DNA from: Pseudomonadota bacterium
GTDB taxonomy: Bacteria > Pseudomonadota > Gammaproteobacteria > Burkholderiales > Burkholderiaceae_C
DNA: 64,000 nt
Direction: 5' to 3'
Assembly (NCBI GenBank): GCA_018241225.1
Contig: JAFEEG010000010.1
Location: 124,001 to 188,000 of the forward strand
The notes beneath the pieces are model-generated. The model made no database searches. It saw only the letters and a list, made by a program, of their open reading frames with translations, and was not told the DNA's origin. Below, piece after piece: positions 19,250-27,742 of the stretch (positions within the stretch are counted from its first letter, which is position 1; every line of letters begins with the position of its first letter). The translations under genes and the position numbers were made by a program.

Positions 19250-20986
19250 TCACTGCACGCATTCCGGGTGCCGCGTGGTCACCTGGTAGTAGCCCGAGTG
19301 AAAGACCAGCGGCTCGCCGTCGAAGCGGTCGTAGCGCTCGACCTCGCCGATGAAGATCAGGTGATCGCCGCCGTCATATTGCTTGACGTTGCGGCAGATG
19401 AAGCGCGCGATGACACCGTTGAGCAGCGGCACGCCGGCCGTGCCTTCGCAGCAGTCTACGCCGCCGAACTTGTCCGGTTGCGGCGTCGAGAACTGGCGCG
19501 ACAGGTGATGCTGGTGCGCCGCCAGCACGTTGATCGCGAAATGGCTGGCGCCGGTGAAGTCGGCCACGCTCGGCGCCTGCCGCGCCAGGCTCCACAGCAC
19601 CAGCGGCGGGTCCAGCGAAACCGACGAGAACGAGTTGGCCGTCATGCCCACGCGCCGCCCGTCGATGCCGCGGGTGGTGATGACGGTCACGCCGGTGGTG
19701 AACTGCCCCAGGGCCTTGCGGAAGTCGCGCCGGTCGAAGCGGTCGGCCTCGGCCTCGCGAGCCCTGGCTTCCAGGAAGCGATCGGCCTCCAGGGCATCGA
19801 ACCACCAGGGCGCAAGGTTGCGCGGGTCGTCGAAGCCGTTGACGAGGGTGCTCGCCACCGCAGGCATGTGGGTGGCGCTTTGCAGCAGCTTTTGCACATG
19901 CGGCTTCGGCGGTGCGAGCAGGCTGTTGGTCCAGTCGGTGGCCCAGCGGGCATACCCTTCCCAGTAGCGGTTGAAGGTCTGCTGCATCCACGCGGCGTCG
20001 AAGGGCGCATCGCCGTGTTCCAGGATGCGCTTGAGGTAGATGTCCGCGCTCTTGGCCGCGTTGTTGGAGCCCTGGCCGGTGATCGGGTCGTTGAGCACCA
20101 CCGCATCGGCCAGCCCCAGCACGCGGCGCCCCGATGGCAGCGCCGCCACCGGCTTGCGCACGGTCGGCGCAAAGCGGCCCACCAGGATGCCGTTGTCGTC
20201 GGTCAGCTCGATGTTGCGGCAACGCTCGGCTTCCCAGGGCAGGAAGGTATCGAGGATCCACTTGCTGCGCGCCAGGTGCTCCTGCGGCGTCTTCACGTCG
20301 GCCCAGCAATCCATCGGGCCGCCGGGAATGCCCTCGAACACCATGATCTCGCACGGCCCGGTGGTGGTCAGGGCCGGGAAGACAAAGTACTCGCCCACGC
20401 CGGGAATCAGGTTGAAGCACACGGCGGCGTAGGGCTCGCGCGGCTTCATGCCCTTCACGTAGGTCAATGCCAATGCCCGCTGCGGCTGCTCGAAGGGCGA
20501 GCGCTGCGCATCGCGCTCGAACAGCTGCGAGATCTCGCCCTTGCCGCTGGCCACCACCACCAGTTCGTGCGTCTGCGCGCAGGCTTCCAGCTCGGGCAGG
20601 CCCACGTCCTGCACCACCAGCCGGCCGCCGCGCTTCTCGAACTCGGCCATCCAGGCGGGAATCTTCAGGCGCTGGTCGACCGACTGCGCGGGCCCGTCGA
20701 GCCGGGCGCTCCATTCGATGGACTTCGTGCCCTGGGGGCTGCGCACTACCATGCCGATGCCTTCCACCCGCGGACACTCGGCGGCCCACCAGTCCAGCGC
20801 CAATTCGCGCTCGGTCTGCAATGCGGTCTCGAACATGCACTGGCTGGACATGACCGGGCCATCGAGGATCTCCTGGCCCGTGCGGTTGGAGAAAACCGTC
20901 ACCTCGTGGCCCGCGCGCTGCAGGCCCAGCGCGAGCTGCATGCCGGACTGCCCGGCGCCGACGATCGCAACGCGTCGCTTCTTCAT
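19250..20986 (-). CDS. styA2B: Self-sufficient styrene monooxygenase-like protein (StyA2B: StyA-StyB fusion)
   Basis: A 578-aa natural fusion. Residues 1 to about 410 are a StyA-type FAD monooxygenase: the dinucleotide fold AIVGAGQSGMQLALGL, then PGVGEYFVFPALTTTGPCE and VLNDPITGQGSNNAAK. Residues about 420-578 are a StyB-type flavin reductase (FRKALGQFTTGVTVITTRG, then VGMTANSFSSVSLDPPLVL). Fusions of this type are known as StyA2B in Rhodococcus opacus 1CP and Variovorax paradoxus EPS, where they work with a separate StyA1; the Variovorax pair is reported to act mainly as an aryl alkyl sulfoxidase. GGAGAG precedes ATG 20986, 14 bases after styA1. The name follows architecture; the natural substrate is unproven. 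Confidence 0.92.
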   Translation of the reverse strand: MKKRRVAIVGAGQSGMQLALGLQRAGHEVTVFSNRTGQEILDGPVMSSQCMFETALQTERELALDWWAAECPRVEGIGMVVRSPQGTKSIEWSARLDGPAQSVDQRLKIPAWMAEFEKRGGRLVVQDVGLPELEACAQTHELVVVASGKGEISQLFERDAQRSPFEQPQRALALTYVKGMKPREPYAAVCFNLIPGVGEYFVFPALTTTGPCEIMVFEGIPGGPMDCWADVKTPQEHLARSKWILDTFLPWEAERCRNIELTDDNGILVGRFAPTVRKPVAALPSGRRVLGLADAVVLNDPITGQGSNNAAKSADIYLKRILEHGDAPFDAAWMQQTFNRYWEGYARWATDWTNSLLAPPKPHVQKLLQSATHMPAVASTLVNGFDDPRNLAPWWFDALEADRFLEARAREAEADRFDRRDFRKALGQFTTGVTVITTRGIDGRRVGMTANSFSSVSLDPPLVLWSLARQAPSVADFTGASHFAINVLAAHQHHLSRQFSTPQPDKFGGVDCCEGTAGVPLLNGVIARFICRNVKQYDGGDHLIFIGEVERYDRFDGEPLVFHSGYYQVTTRHPECVQ

Positions 20987-21000
20987 GCTCGCTCTCCGTG

Positions 21001-22239
21001 CTACGCGACGGCAGCGCAGGTGTCGATGTAGCGGTCCGCCTCCACCGGGTCGGTGAACCACGGGAAGAAGGTGCGCGGGTCGTCGAAGCCATTGGCAAAG
21101 GCGCTGGCCAGCGGCGGCACGGCACCGGCGGTGCCCAGCAGCTTGAGCACATGGGCCGGCGGCGGCGCGAGCAGCATGTTGGTCCACTGCGCAACCCACT
21201 GTGCGTAGCCGAACCAGTAGCGGTCGAAGGTCTGCTGCATCCATGCGGCGTCGGCCTTGCCGTTGCCGCGCGCCAGGATGCTCTTGAGATATGTGTCGGC
21301 GCACTTGGCCGCGTTGTTGGAGCCCTGGCCGGTGATCGGGTCGTTGAGCACCACCACGTCGGCCAGCCCCAGCACCTTGCGCCCGGAGGGCAGGGTGGCG
21401 ATTGGCTTGCGCACCGTCGGCGCAAAGCGGCCCGCGAGGATGCCGTTGTCGTCGGTCAGCTCGATGTCGCGGCAACGCTGCGCCTCCCACCGCGTGAAGG
21501 TGTCGAGGATCCACTTGCTTCGCGCCAGGTGCTCCTGCGGCGTCTTCACGTCGGCCCAGCAATCCATGGGGCCGCCAGGCACGCCCTCGAACACCATGAT
21601 CTCGCACGGGCCCGTGGTGGTGAGCGCAGGAAAGACGAAGTACTCGCCCACGCCCGGAATCAGGTTGAAGCACACGGCCGAGAAAGGCTCGCGCGGAGTC
21701 ATGCCCTTCACGTAGGTCAATGCCAGTGCGCGCTGCGGCTTGTCGTAGGTGGACTTGTCGGCGTCGCGCTCGAAGAGCCTGGAGATCTCGCCCTTGCCGC
21801 TGGCCACGAGCGTGAGGTCGTGGGTCTGGGTGCACGTTTCGAGCTCGTCGATGCCTGCGTCCTTGAAGATGAGCTCGCCGCCTTTTTTCTGGAACTCGTC
21901 CATCCACGCCGGGATCTTCACGCGCTGGTCGACCGACTGCGCGCTGGTGTTCAGCCGCGCGGCCCAGTCGATGGCCTTGGCGCCCTTTTGCTCGGGGTGG
22001 GGCACCGTCAGGCCGATGCCGTCCACCGTGGGGCAATCGCGCGCCCAGTGGTCCAGGCCCAGCTCATGCTCGATCTGCAGCGAGGTGCCGAACATGCACT
22101 GGCTCGACATGACCTTGCCGCTGCGGATGTCGTCTCCCGTGCGGTTGCTCAGCAGCGTGACCTCGTAGCCTGCCGCGAGCAGGCCCAGGCCCAGTTGCAG
22201 GCCCGACTGGCCCGCGCCGACGATGGCGATTCGCTTCAT
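21001..22239 (-). CDS. styA1: Styrene monooxygenase-like oxygenase StyA1
   Basis: A 412-aa FAD-dependent monooxygenase oxygenase component. It opens with MKRIAIVGAGQSGLQLGLGL and shares the StyA core (PGVGEYFVFPALTTTGPCE, DNGILAGRFAPTVRKP, VLNDPITGQGSNNAAK) with the oxygenase half of the next gene, to which long stretches are nearly identical. It has no reductase domain and would take reduced FAD from StyA2B. It follows the SDR gene by 43 bases. The pair epoxidises styrene-like alkenes or oxidises sulfides in characterised homologues. It probably arose with StyA2B by tandem duplication. Confidence 0.93.
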   Translation of the reverse strand: MKRIAIVGAGQSGLQLGLGLLAAGYEVTLLSNRTGDDIRSGKVMSSQCMFGTSLQIEHELGLDHWARDCPTVDGIGLTVPHPEQKGAKAIDWAARLNTSAQSVDQRVKIPAWMDEFQKKGGELIFKDAGIDELETCTQTHDLTLVASGKGEISRLFERDADKSTYDKPQRALALTYVKGMTPREPFSAVCFNLIPGVGEYFVFPALTTTGPCEIMVFEGVPGGPMDCWADVKTPQEHLARSKWILDTFTRWEAQRCRDIELTDDNGILAGRFAPTVRKPIATLPSGRKVLGLADVVVLNDPITGQGSNNAAKCADTYLKSILARGNGKADAAWMQQTFDRYWFGYAQWVAQWTNMLLAPPPAHVLKLLGTAGAVPPLASAFANGFDDPRTFFPWFTDPVEADRYIDTCAAVA

Positions 22240-22282
22240 TGCTTGTCTCCTTTGATCGATGCTCCGAAAAGGTGGAGCGGGG

Positions 22283-23074
22283 TCAGTCCATCAACTTGGG
22301 AATGGCGGGCACGGCCTGCTCGGGGCCCATGGCGCTGTAGCCACCGTCCACCGCGTAGTCGGCGCCGGTCACGAAGCTCGCGTGGTCCGAACACAGGAAC
22401 AGCACCACCTGCGCCACCTCGTCCGGATCGCCCACGCGCCCCAGCAGGTGAAAGGGCGCGGCCACGCGGTCGGTCTTTGCGCGGTCGCCGCCGGTGAGCT
22501 GGTTCATCACCGCCGACCAGGTCCAGCCTGGCGAGACGCTGTTCACGCGGATGCGGTCCGGCGCCAGGTCCATGGCCATGTTGCGGGTGAGCTGCGCCAT
22601 GGCGGCCTTGCTCACCGGGTAGAGCCAGCGCCCCGTCTGCGCCACGCGCGACGAAATGCTGGTGAAGTTGACCACCGCACCGCCGCCGGCCGCGACCATG
22701 TGCGGATGCGCCGCCTGCAGCATGGCCACCGCGCTGGCCACGTTCACGTTGAACGACGTGAGCCAGTCGGCGCGCGGCGACTTGAAGCCGTCGTCCACGT
22801 ACGAGCACGCCAGGTTGACCAGGAAGTGCACGCCGCCGTGACGCTTGGCCGCCTCTGCCACGCAGGCCTGCACCTGTGCGTCGTCGGTGATGTCGGTGCG
22901 CACGAAGCGCGCGCCGCTGCCCAGCGAATCGGCCAGCGGCTGGCCGTTGTCGGCATCGATGTCGGCGATGACGACCTTGACGCCCGCCGCGTGCAGTGCG
23001 CGCACCACGCCGGCGCCTATCAGTGTGGAGCCACCGGTGACGATGGCGCTCTTGCCCTCGAGTCCCTTGAACAT
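22283..23074 (-). CDS. Short-chain dehydrogenase/reductase
   Basis: A 263-aa classical SDR using NAD(P). The cofactor motif is slightly altered, VTGGSTLIGAGVVRAL, and the catalytic set is present: Ser in NFTSISSR, and Tyr and Lys in YPVSKAA. Asp in IADIDADN after the second strand favours NAD. The PGWTWSAVMNQL loop and the closing FVTGADYAVDGGYSAMG fit the family. As first gene of the styA operon it could oxidise an alcohol or diol formed from the oxygenase product; the operon carries no styrene oxide isomerase gene. Divergent from the AraC-type regulator. Confidence 0.92.
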   Translation of the reverse strand: MFKGLEGKSAIVTGGSTLIGAGVVRALHAAGVKVVIADIDADNGQPLADSLGSGARFVRTDITDDAQVQACVAEAAKRHGGVHFLVNLACSYVDDGFKSPRADWLTSFNVNVASAVAMLQAAHPHMVAAGGGAVVNFTSISSRVAQTGRWLYPVSKAAMAQLTRNMAMDLAPDRIRVNSVSPGWTWSAVMNQLTGGDRAKTDRVAAPFHLLGRVGDPDEVAQVVLFLCSDHASFVTGADYAVDGGYSAMGPEQAVPAIPKLMD

Positions 23075-23141
23075 GACGCTTGCTCTCCTTGGGTTGATCG
23101 GGCAGGCCGGGGTTGGCCTGTGGGGCGAACGTTATGGGCAG

Positions 23142-23180
23142 GCAAGCCGCTGGCGCGTCCCGCAAACGCAGGCGCTGTCC
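23142..23180. promoter_or_regulatory. Imperfect 20-bp direct repeat in the styA/araC divergent promoter
   Basis: Two copies of GCAA-CGC-GGCGC-GTCC begin at 23142 and 23162, a 20-base period, allowing one-base offsets within each copy. Direct repeats about two helical turns apart are typical binding sites of AraC-family activators, and the AraC gene starts 76 bases further on. Confidence 0.4.
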
Positions 23181-23255
23181 CTGGCGCGCAGCTTTCGTCA
23201 AAGGGCTGGCCCGAATTGTGGGAGGAGGCGGTTTTTGCTAATTTGCCCAGGCCCC

Positions 23256-24260
23256 ATGGAAGCCGCCACGACCACACTGCTGCCGCTGCAGCGCTATCGA
23301 CTCTTCGAGAGCCACGACATGGACGAGGCGCGCGAAAGCGTGGCCCGGGTGTTCTGTCCGCACTCGCTGGTCATGCTGCGCCCGCGCAGCGAACTCGACG
23401 CCTGCCACCACAGCGCGCGCCTGTATCGGGACGTGAGCCTGAACTACGTGCAGTACGGCCCCGGCGTGCAGATCGACCCGGGCTATTTGCAGGACTTCTT
23501 CCTGCTGCAGATTCCGTTGCGTGGCGGTGCCGACATCCGCTGTGGCGCGCAGCAGGTGGATGCCAACCCCCACCTGGCGTCGCTGCCATCGCCCACCGAG
23601 GCGCTGTCGATGCGCTGGGCCGACGACAGCCCGCACCTGATCGTGCGGCTGGCCCGCCGCGCCGTGCTCTCGCGGCTGGAGGCCCTGCTGCAGGCGCCGG
23701 TGAAGCATCACCTGGTGTTCGACCTGGGCGTGCCGCTGGACAACCCCGCGCTGGCGCCGCTGGTGCACTACATCGACTACCTGCGGCTCACGCTCGACGC
23801 GGGCAACGCGCTGCAGCCGGGTGGCCGCCTGGCCGAGCATGCCGAGCAATACCTGATGTCGAGCCTGCTCATGTCGGCGCGCCACAACTATTCGAGCGCT
23901 CTGGCCGGCGAGGCCCAGCGCAGATTGCTGCCCCGCGTGGTGCGCAAGGCGCAGGAATACATGGCGGCACATGCGCAGCAGCCGCTGTCGCTGGCCGATG
24001 TGTGCAGCGAAGTCGGCTGCAGCGCACGGGCCTTGCAGGTGGCGTTTCGCCAGCACGCGGGGCAGGGGCCGATGGAGTTCCTGCGCGAGCTGCGGCTGGA
24101 CAAGGTGCGGGCCGAACTGTGCGCATCCGCCGGCCTGGGCGCGGGCGGCGTGCGCGAAGTGGCGCAGAAGTACGGCTTCCTGCACCTGGGCCATTTCGCG
24201 GCGCAGTACAAGGCGCGCTTTGGCGAGCGGCCCTCGGAGACCCGCGGGACGCGTGCCTAG
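23256..24260 (+). CDS. AraC family transcriptional regulator of the styA cluster
   Basis: A 334-aa regulator. Residues about 40-200 form a cupin-like sensing domain of the AraC-binding-like type 2 (NYVQYGPGVQIDPGYLQDFF, then IPLRGGADIRCG). Residues about 230-334 carry two helix-turn-helix motifs (LSLADVCSEVGCSARALQVA and VREVAQKYGFLHLGHFAAQY). ATG 23256 gives the family N-terminus; longer frames upstream overlap the SDR gene. Divergent placement suggests it activates SDR-styA1-styA2B-DLH. Its stop TAG shares CTAG with the convergent DipZ-like gene. Confidence 0.92.
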   Translation: MEAATTTLLPLQRYRLFESHDMDEARESVARVFCPHSLVMLRPRSELDACHHSARLYRDVSLNYVQYGPGVQIDPGYLQDFFLLQIPLRGGADIRCGAQQVDANPHLASLPSPTEALSMRWADDSPHLIVRLARRAVLSRLEALLQAPVKHHLVFDLGVPLDNPALAPLVHYIDYLRLTLDAGNALQPGGRLAEHAEQYLMSSLLMSARHNYSSALAGEAQRRLLPRVVRKAQEYMAAHAQQPLSLADVCSEVGCSARALQVAFRQHAGQGPMEFLRELRLDKVRAELCASAGLGAGGVREVAQKYGFLHLGHFAAQYKARFGERPSETRGTRA

Positions 24261-26050
24261 CCGAAGGTAAAGGCGTAGGCCAGCGCGCCGGGGTCGAGGA
24301 ACTCGATCTCGAACAAGCGGCTCTTGCTGCTGCCCCGGGCCTGGCGCACCAGCTGGTACAGGCGCTGGCGGTCGATGGTGCCGTAGCCTTGCGCATCGAC
24401 GTCGAAGCCGTGGTCCGCCTGCGGCGCCTGGCCATCCACCTTCACCCGGAAGCGCACCGGGCTGCCGTCCTTGGCGGTGCCCAGCACCAGGTGCAGGTCG
24501 CGCGCCTGGAAGCGGTAGCTGATGCGTCCGTTGGCGCGGTTGAGCACGGCCCGCTCGCCTTCCACCGTCCAGTCGCCGGCCAGCGACCAGTGGTCTGCAC
24601 GCAGATCGGCTGCGGCTTCGTAGTTGTGCGCGCGGTCGCGCACCAGGCCGCCGGGCGAGGCGAAGTTGTCCGCTTGCGCGTAGCCGACGTAGGTCTCGCC
24701 CGACTGCGCGGGTGTCGCGCCTGCCGCCGCCTGGGTGCCCAGGCCTTCGGGGGCGAGCACCGTTCCCGCGGGCAGGTTGGCGCCGCCCGTTTCGGCCAGC
24801 AGTTGCCGGATCACGGCCTCGGCCTTGTCGTAGCGGCCCTCGCCCAGTTGCTGGTGGCGGATGCGCCCTTGTGCATCAATGAAATAGAAGGCAGGCCAGG
24901 CCCGGTTGCCGAAAGCGCGCCAGATCGAAAAGTTGCTGTCCAGCGCCACCGGGAATTCCACGCCCAGGTCCTTCACCGCCGCCTGCACGTTGGCGGGCTT
25001 CTTCTCGAACGCGAACTCGGGCGTGTGCACGCCGAGCACCACCAGGCCTGCGTCCTTGTACTTCTGCGCCCATGCCCGAACGTAGGGCAGGGTGCGCAGG
25101 CAGTTGATGCACGAGTAGGTCCAGAAGTCGACCAGCACCACCTTGCCGCGCAGGCCCTCCGCGCTGAGCGGGGCCGAGTTGATCCACCCGGTAGCGCCCG
25201 CCAGCGATGGGAAGTTGCCTTCAACCGGCAGGCGCGGCGCCTGCACCGCATCGGCAGAAGTGCGCACGAAGCCGGAAGTCGAGAGGGGTGCTGTTGAACC
25301 CTGCTCGCTTGCCTGGGAGGGGCGTGGCTCGATCCGCTTGACCAGCGACTGTTCCAGCCGGTTGGTGCTCGGCAGTTCGATCAGGCTGAGCACGTTGGTG
25401 TCCAGCCCCAGGGCAATGGCACCAGCGCCGGCCAACACGGCGGCGCCGGCCGCGCGCCGCGCCACCTCGCCGGTGTGCAGCGTGCCCCGCAGCATGGAGA
25501 GCAGGCGCCCGCCGAACAGCAGGGCCGCCGCCAGCGAGGTGGCCGCACCCGCTGCAAATGCGAGCAACAGCAGCGAGGTGCCCAGGTTGGCGCCCCGCAG
25601 GGCCGCCGTGGTCAGGATCAGCCCCAGGATGGGGCCGGCGCAAGGCGTCCACAGCATGCCGGTACCAACGCCCAGCAGAAAGGGCAGGGCAAAGCCGTAG
25701 CGCGCGGACGATGCCCCGGACGACGGCTGCGTCAGCCGGTTGCCCAATCGCACCAGCGGCTGGCTCAGCCACTGCGCCCAGGCGGGAAACAGCAGTGCGG
25801 CGCCGAACAGCGCCATCAAGGCGAGCGCCGCGTGGCGACCATGCTGGTTGAGCGAAACCACCCAGCCGCCGCCCACGGCAGCGAGGCTGGCGGTGGCGGC
25901 AAAGGCCACCACCAGCCCCAGCAGCAGGGGCAGGCCGTGCGAGCGGAAAGGCCGGTCGGCACGCGCGAACACGAAGGGCAGCACCGGCAGCACGCAAGGG
26001 CTGAGGATAGTGAGAACACCGCCCAGGTAGGCCACGATCAGGATGAGCAT
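24257..26050 (-). CDS. DipZ-like thiol:disulfide protein (CcdA-like membrane domain plus thioredoxin)
   Basis: A 597-aa protein with three parts. Residues 1 to about 240 are a CcdA/DsbD-like membrane domain with the cysteine motif ILSPCVLPVLPF and a second cysteine in WTPCAGPILG. Residues about 290-430 are a TlpA-like thioredoxin domain with active site SCINCLRTLP. The C-terminal 150 residues (YVGYAQADNFASPGG onward) match the carbohydrate-binding-like tail of DipZ proteins. It should carry reducing power across the membrane to periplasmic thiols. Its upstream region has the 15-bp box also found before the two-component genes, so it is probably controlled by that system. Confidence 0.92.
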   Translation of the reverse strand: MLILIVAYLGGVLTILSPCVLPVLPFVFARADRPFRSHGLPLLLGLVVAFAATASLAAVGGGWVVSLNQHGRHAALALMALFGAALLFPAWAQWLSQPLVRLGNRLTQPSSGASSARYGFALPFLLGVGTGMLWTPCAGPILGLILTTAALRGANLGTSLLLLAFAAGAATSLAAALLFGGRLLSMLRGTLHTGEVARRAAGAAVLAGAGAIALGLDTNVLSLIELPSTNRLEQSLVKRIEPRPSQASEQGSTAPLSTSGFVRTSADAVQAPRLPVEGNFPSLAGATGWINSAPLSAEGLRGKVVLVDFWTYSCINCLRTLPYVRAWAQKYKDAGLVVLGVHTPEFAFEKKPANVQAAVKDLGVEFPVALDSNFSIWRAFGNRAWPAFYFIDAQGRIRHQQLGEGRYDKAEAVIRQLLAETGGANLPAGTVLAPEGLGTQAAAGATPAQSGETYVGYAQADNFASPGGLVRDRAHNYEAAADLRADHWSLAGDWTVEGERAVLNRANGRISYRFQARDLHLVLGTAKDGSPVRFRVKVDGQAPQADHGFDVDAQGYGTIDRQRLYQLVRQARGSSKSRLFEIEFLDPGALAYAFTFG

Positions 26051-26160
26051 CTTGTCTTCTCTTTGAAGTACGGCAATGCGTCCATTGGATGCGCCCGATG
26101 TATTTGGCGTGTGTCAAGAACGGGCCGTTTGGTGTGCGCGTGTACCTGCGGCGCGTCGTG

Positions 26161-26175
26161 GATACACAGGCATAC
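26161..26175. promoter_or_regulatory. Candidate response-regulator box upstream of the DipZ-like gene
   Basis: GATACACAGGCATAC at 26161-26175 is the exact reverse complement of the box at 27654-27668 in the kinase/regulator promoter. The two ATAC units are 10 bases apart, the direct-repeat layout bound by OmpR-family regulators. It lies 111 bases before the DipZ-like start codon, downstream of the kinase stop. Confidence 0.65.
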
Positions 26176-26199
26176 AAAGCCGCGGCGCGGCAGGCAGGC

Positions 26200-27582
26200 T
26201 CAGCCCTGCGCTTCGGCGCGCGTGCCCATCGTCAGCCTGACTTCGAGCCCGCCCTCGCTGCGATTTCGCAGGTTCAGCTGCGCGCCCATGGCGTTGGCCA
26301 GCTGCTGCGCAATGGCCAGGCCCAGCCCCGTGCCGCCGGTGCTGCGGTTGCGCGAGCCTTCGACGCGGTAGAAGGGCTTCATCACCTGCGCCAGGTGCTC
26401 GGGCGGAATGCCCGGTCCGTTGTCGGTTACCGCGAGCGTGAGCTGGTCGTCGGCGAAGTGCACCTGCAGGTGTACTTCGCTGCCGAACTTGAGCGCGTTG
26501 TCGATCAGGTTCGACAGGATCCGGCGAAGCGCGTTCGGCCGCGTCACGATGGGCTCGCCGATCCGGCCTTGCAGCACCACGTCCTGGCCGGCGTCGCCGT
26601 AGTCGGCAACCATGCTTTCGAACAATGCATCGGCATCGATGCGGCAGGGCGGCTCGCGCGTGCCTTGCAATGTGCGCGCATAGGTCACGCCTTCGCGCAC
26701 CAGGGCGTTCATGGCGTCCAGGTCCTGCCTGAACTTGAACTGCTCCTGCTCGTTGTCCATGAATTCTGTGCGCAGGCGCATCCGGGTAATCGGCGTCTGC
26801 AGGTCGTGCGAGATGGCCGCCAGGATCTGCACCCGCTCGGCCAGGTAGTCGCTGATGCGGCCCTGCATGGCATTGAAAGCGCGCGCCGCCTGCGCGACTT
26901 CGCTGGGGCCTTCCTCGTCGACATGGCGCGCCTTCAGGTCGGGGCCCAGTTCATCGGCCGCGCTGGCCAGCCGCGCCAGCGGCCGCGTTACCAGGCGGGC
27001 GGCCAGCCAGCCGCACACGGCCAGCACGAGCAACTGCGCAACCAGCAGCCATATCACCCACTCGGCCAGCGGCATGCCCACGCGGCGCGCGTCCACGACG
27101 ATCGATGCGCCGTCGGACAGGCGTACCTGCAGGCGCAGCGCGTCGCGCCCGCTGTCGCCCTGGGCGATGCGTTCGACCTCGAAGGGGCGCAGTGCCTGGC
27201 CGATGGCGGCGCCGAACTGCCGCGCCGATGCCGTGGCCGGCGCCGGCCCGCTGGCGCTGCCGCCCAGCTCGAAGCGGTAGTTGCGCCGCTCCAGCCGCTG
27301 CAGCCAGCTTGCGCGCTCGGCGGCGGGAAGGCGGTCGAGAATGGCGATGGAGCTGGCAATGTCCTGCTCGATGCCGCTCATCATCAGCTCGCGCATGGCC
27401 GCATCGCGCTCGTTGCGGATGGCCGCGAAGGTCAGCGCCTGCGCGATCGCCAACCCGACGATGAAGATCACCGTGACGCGGGCGAACAGCGAGCGCGGCC
27501 ACCACAGGCGCCGCCAACCGTCGTGCGCACGATCTTCGGGCGAGGGCGGCAGGCTTGCGGTGGAGCTGAGTGACTGGGACAT
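26200..27582 (-). CDS. Sensor histidine kinase, EnvZ-like
   Basis: A 460-aa membrane sensor kinase. Two transmembrane segments (FARVTVIFIVGLAIAQALTF near residue 35 and WVIWLLVAQLLVLAVCGWL near 180) enclose a periplasmic domain of about 120 residues, followed by HAMP, the H-box ISHDLQTPITRMRLR, the N-box NLIDNALKFG, and the G boxes DNGPGIPPEH and GTGLGLAIAQQ. ATG 27582 is chosen over a longer frame from 27633, whose extra residues would lie in the divergent promoter. It is divergent from its likely partner, the response regulator at 27743. The signal is unknown; a neighbouring thiol-redox gene with the same operator hints at a redox or envelope stress cue. Confidence 0.93.
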   Translation of the reverse strand: MSQSLSSTASLPPSPEDRAHDGWRRLWWPRSLFARVTVIFIVGLAIAQALTFAAIRNERDAAMRELMMSGIEQDIASSIAILDRLPAAERASWLQRLERRNYRFELGGSASGPAPATASARQFGAAIGQALRPFEVERIAQGDSGRDALRLQVRLSDGASIVVDARRVGMPLAEWVIWLLVAQLLVLAVCGWLAARLVTRPLARLASAADELGPDLKARHVDEEGPSEVAQAARAFNAMQGRISDYLAERVQILAAISHDLQTPITRMRLRTEFMDNEQEQFKFRQDLDAMNALVREGVTYARTLQGTREPPCRIDADALFESMVADYGDAGQDVVLQGRIGEPIVTRPNALRRILSNLIDNALKFGSEVHLQVHFADDQLTLAVTDNGPGIPPEHLAQVMKPFYRVEGSRNRSTGGTGLGLAIAQQLANAMGAQLNLRNRSEGGLEVRLTMGTRAEAQG

Positions 27583-27623
27583 GGAGCGGTTATAGACGCC
27601 GGTTCGCCAATTCGCGCCGCGCG

Positions 27624-27668
27624 TGTATCGCAATGTAGTGCGCGCGCCGTCGCGTATGCCTGTGTATC
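27624..27668. promoter_or_regulatory. Tandem response-regulator boxes in the kinase/regulator divergent promoter
   Basis: GTATGCCTGTGTATC at 27654-27668 matches the DipZ-promoter box exactly. A weaker copy, GTATCGCAATGTAGT at 27624-27638, matches the box at 28697 (reverse complement) at 11 of 15 positions. The copies start 30 bases apart, so they lie on the same helix face. Autoregulation of the two-component genes is the simple reading. Confidence 0.6.
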
Positions 27669-27742
27669 AGGGCCCTTGTTCGCGACAATAGATTTCACGC
27701 GGGCGCTGACACCGGCGCCGCGGCTGGCTACATTGGCGACCC

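Noticed and set aside
19250..22036. Longer reading of styA2B (928 codons)
   Set aside because: Residues upstream of ATG 20986 are an out-of-frame reading of styA1; the StyA fold starts at MKKRRVAIVG.
22259..25297. A 1012-codon open frame on the plus strand across SDR, AraC and DipZ genes
   Set aside because: It is antisense or out of frame to three well-supported genes; long stop-free shadows are normal at this GC content and the translation has no domain.
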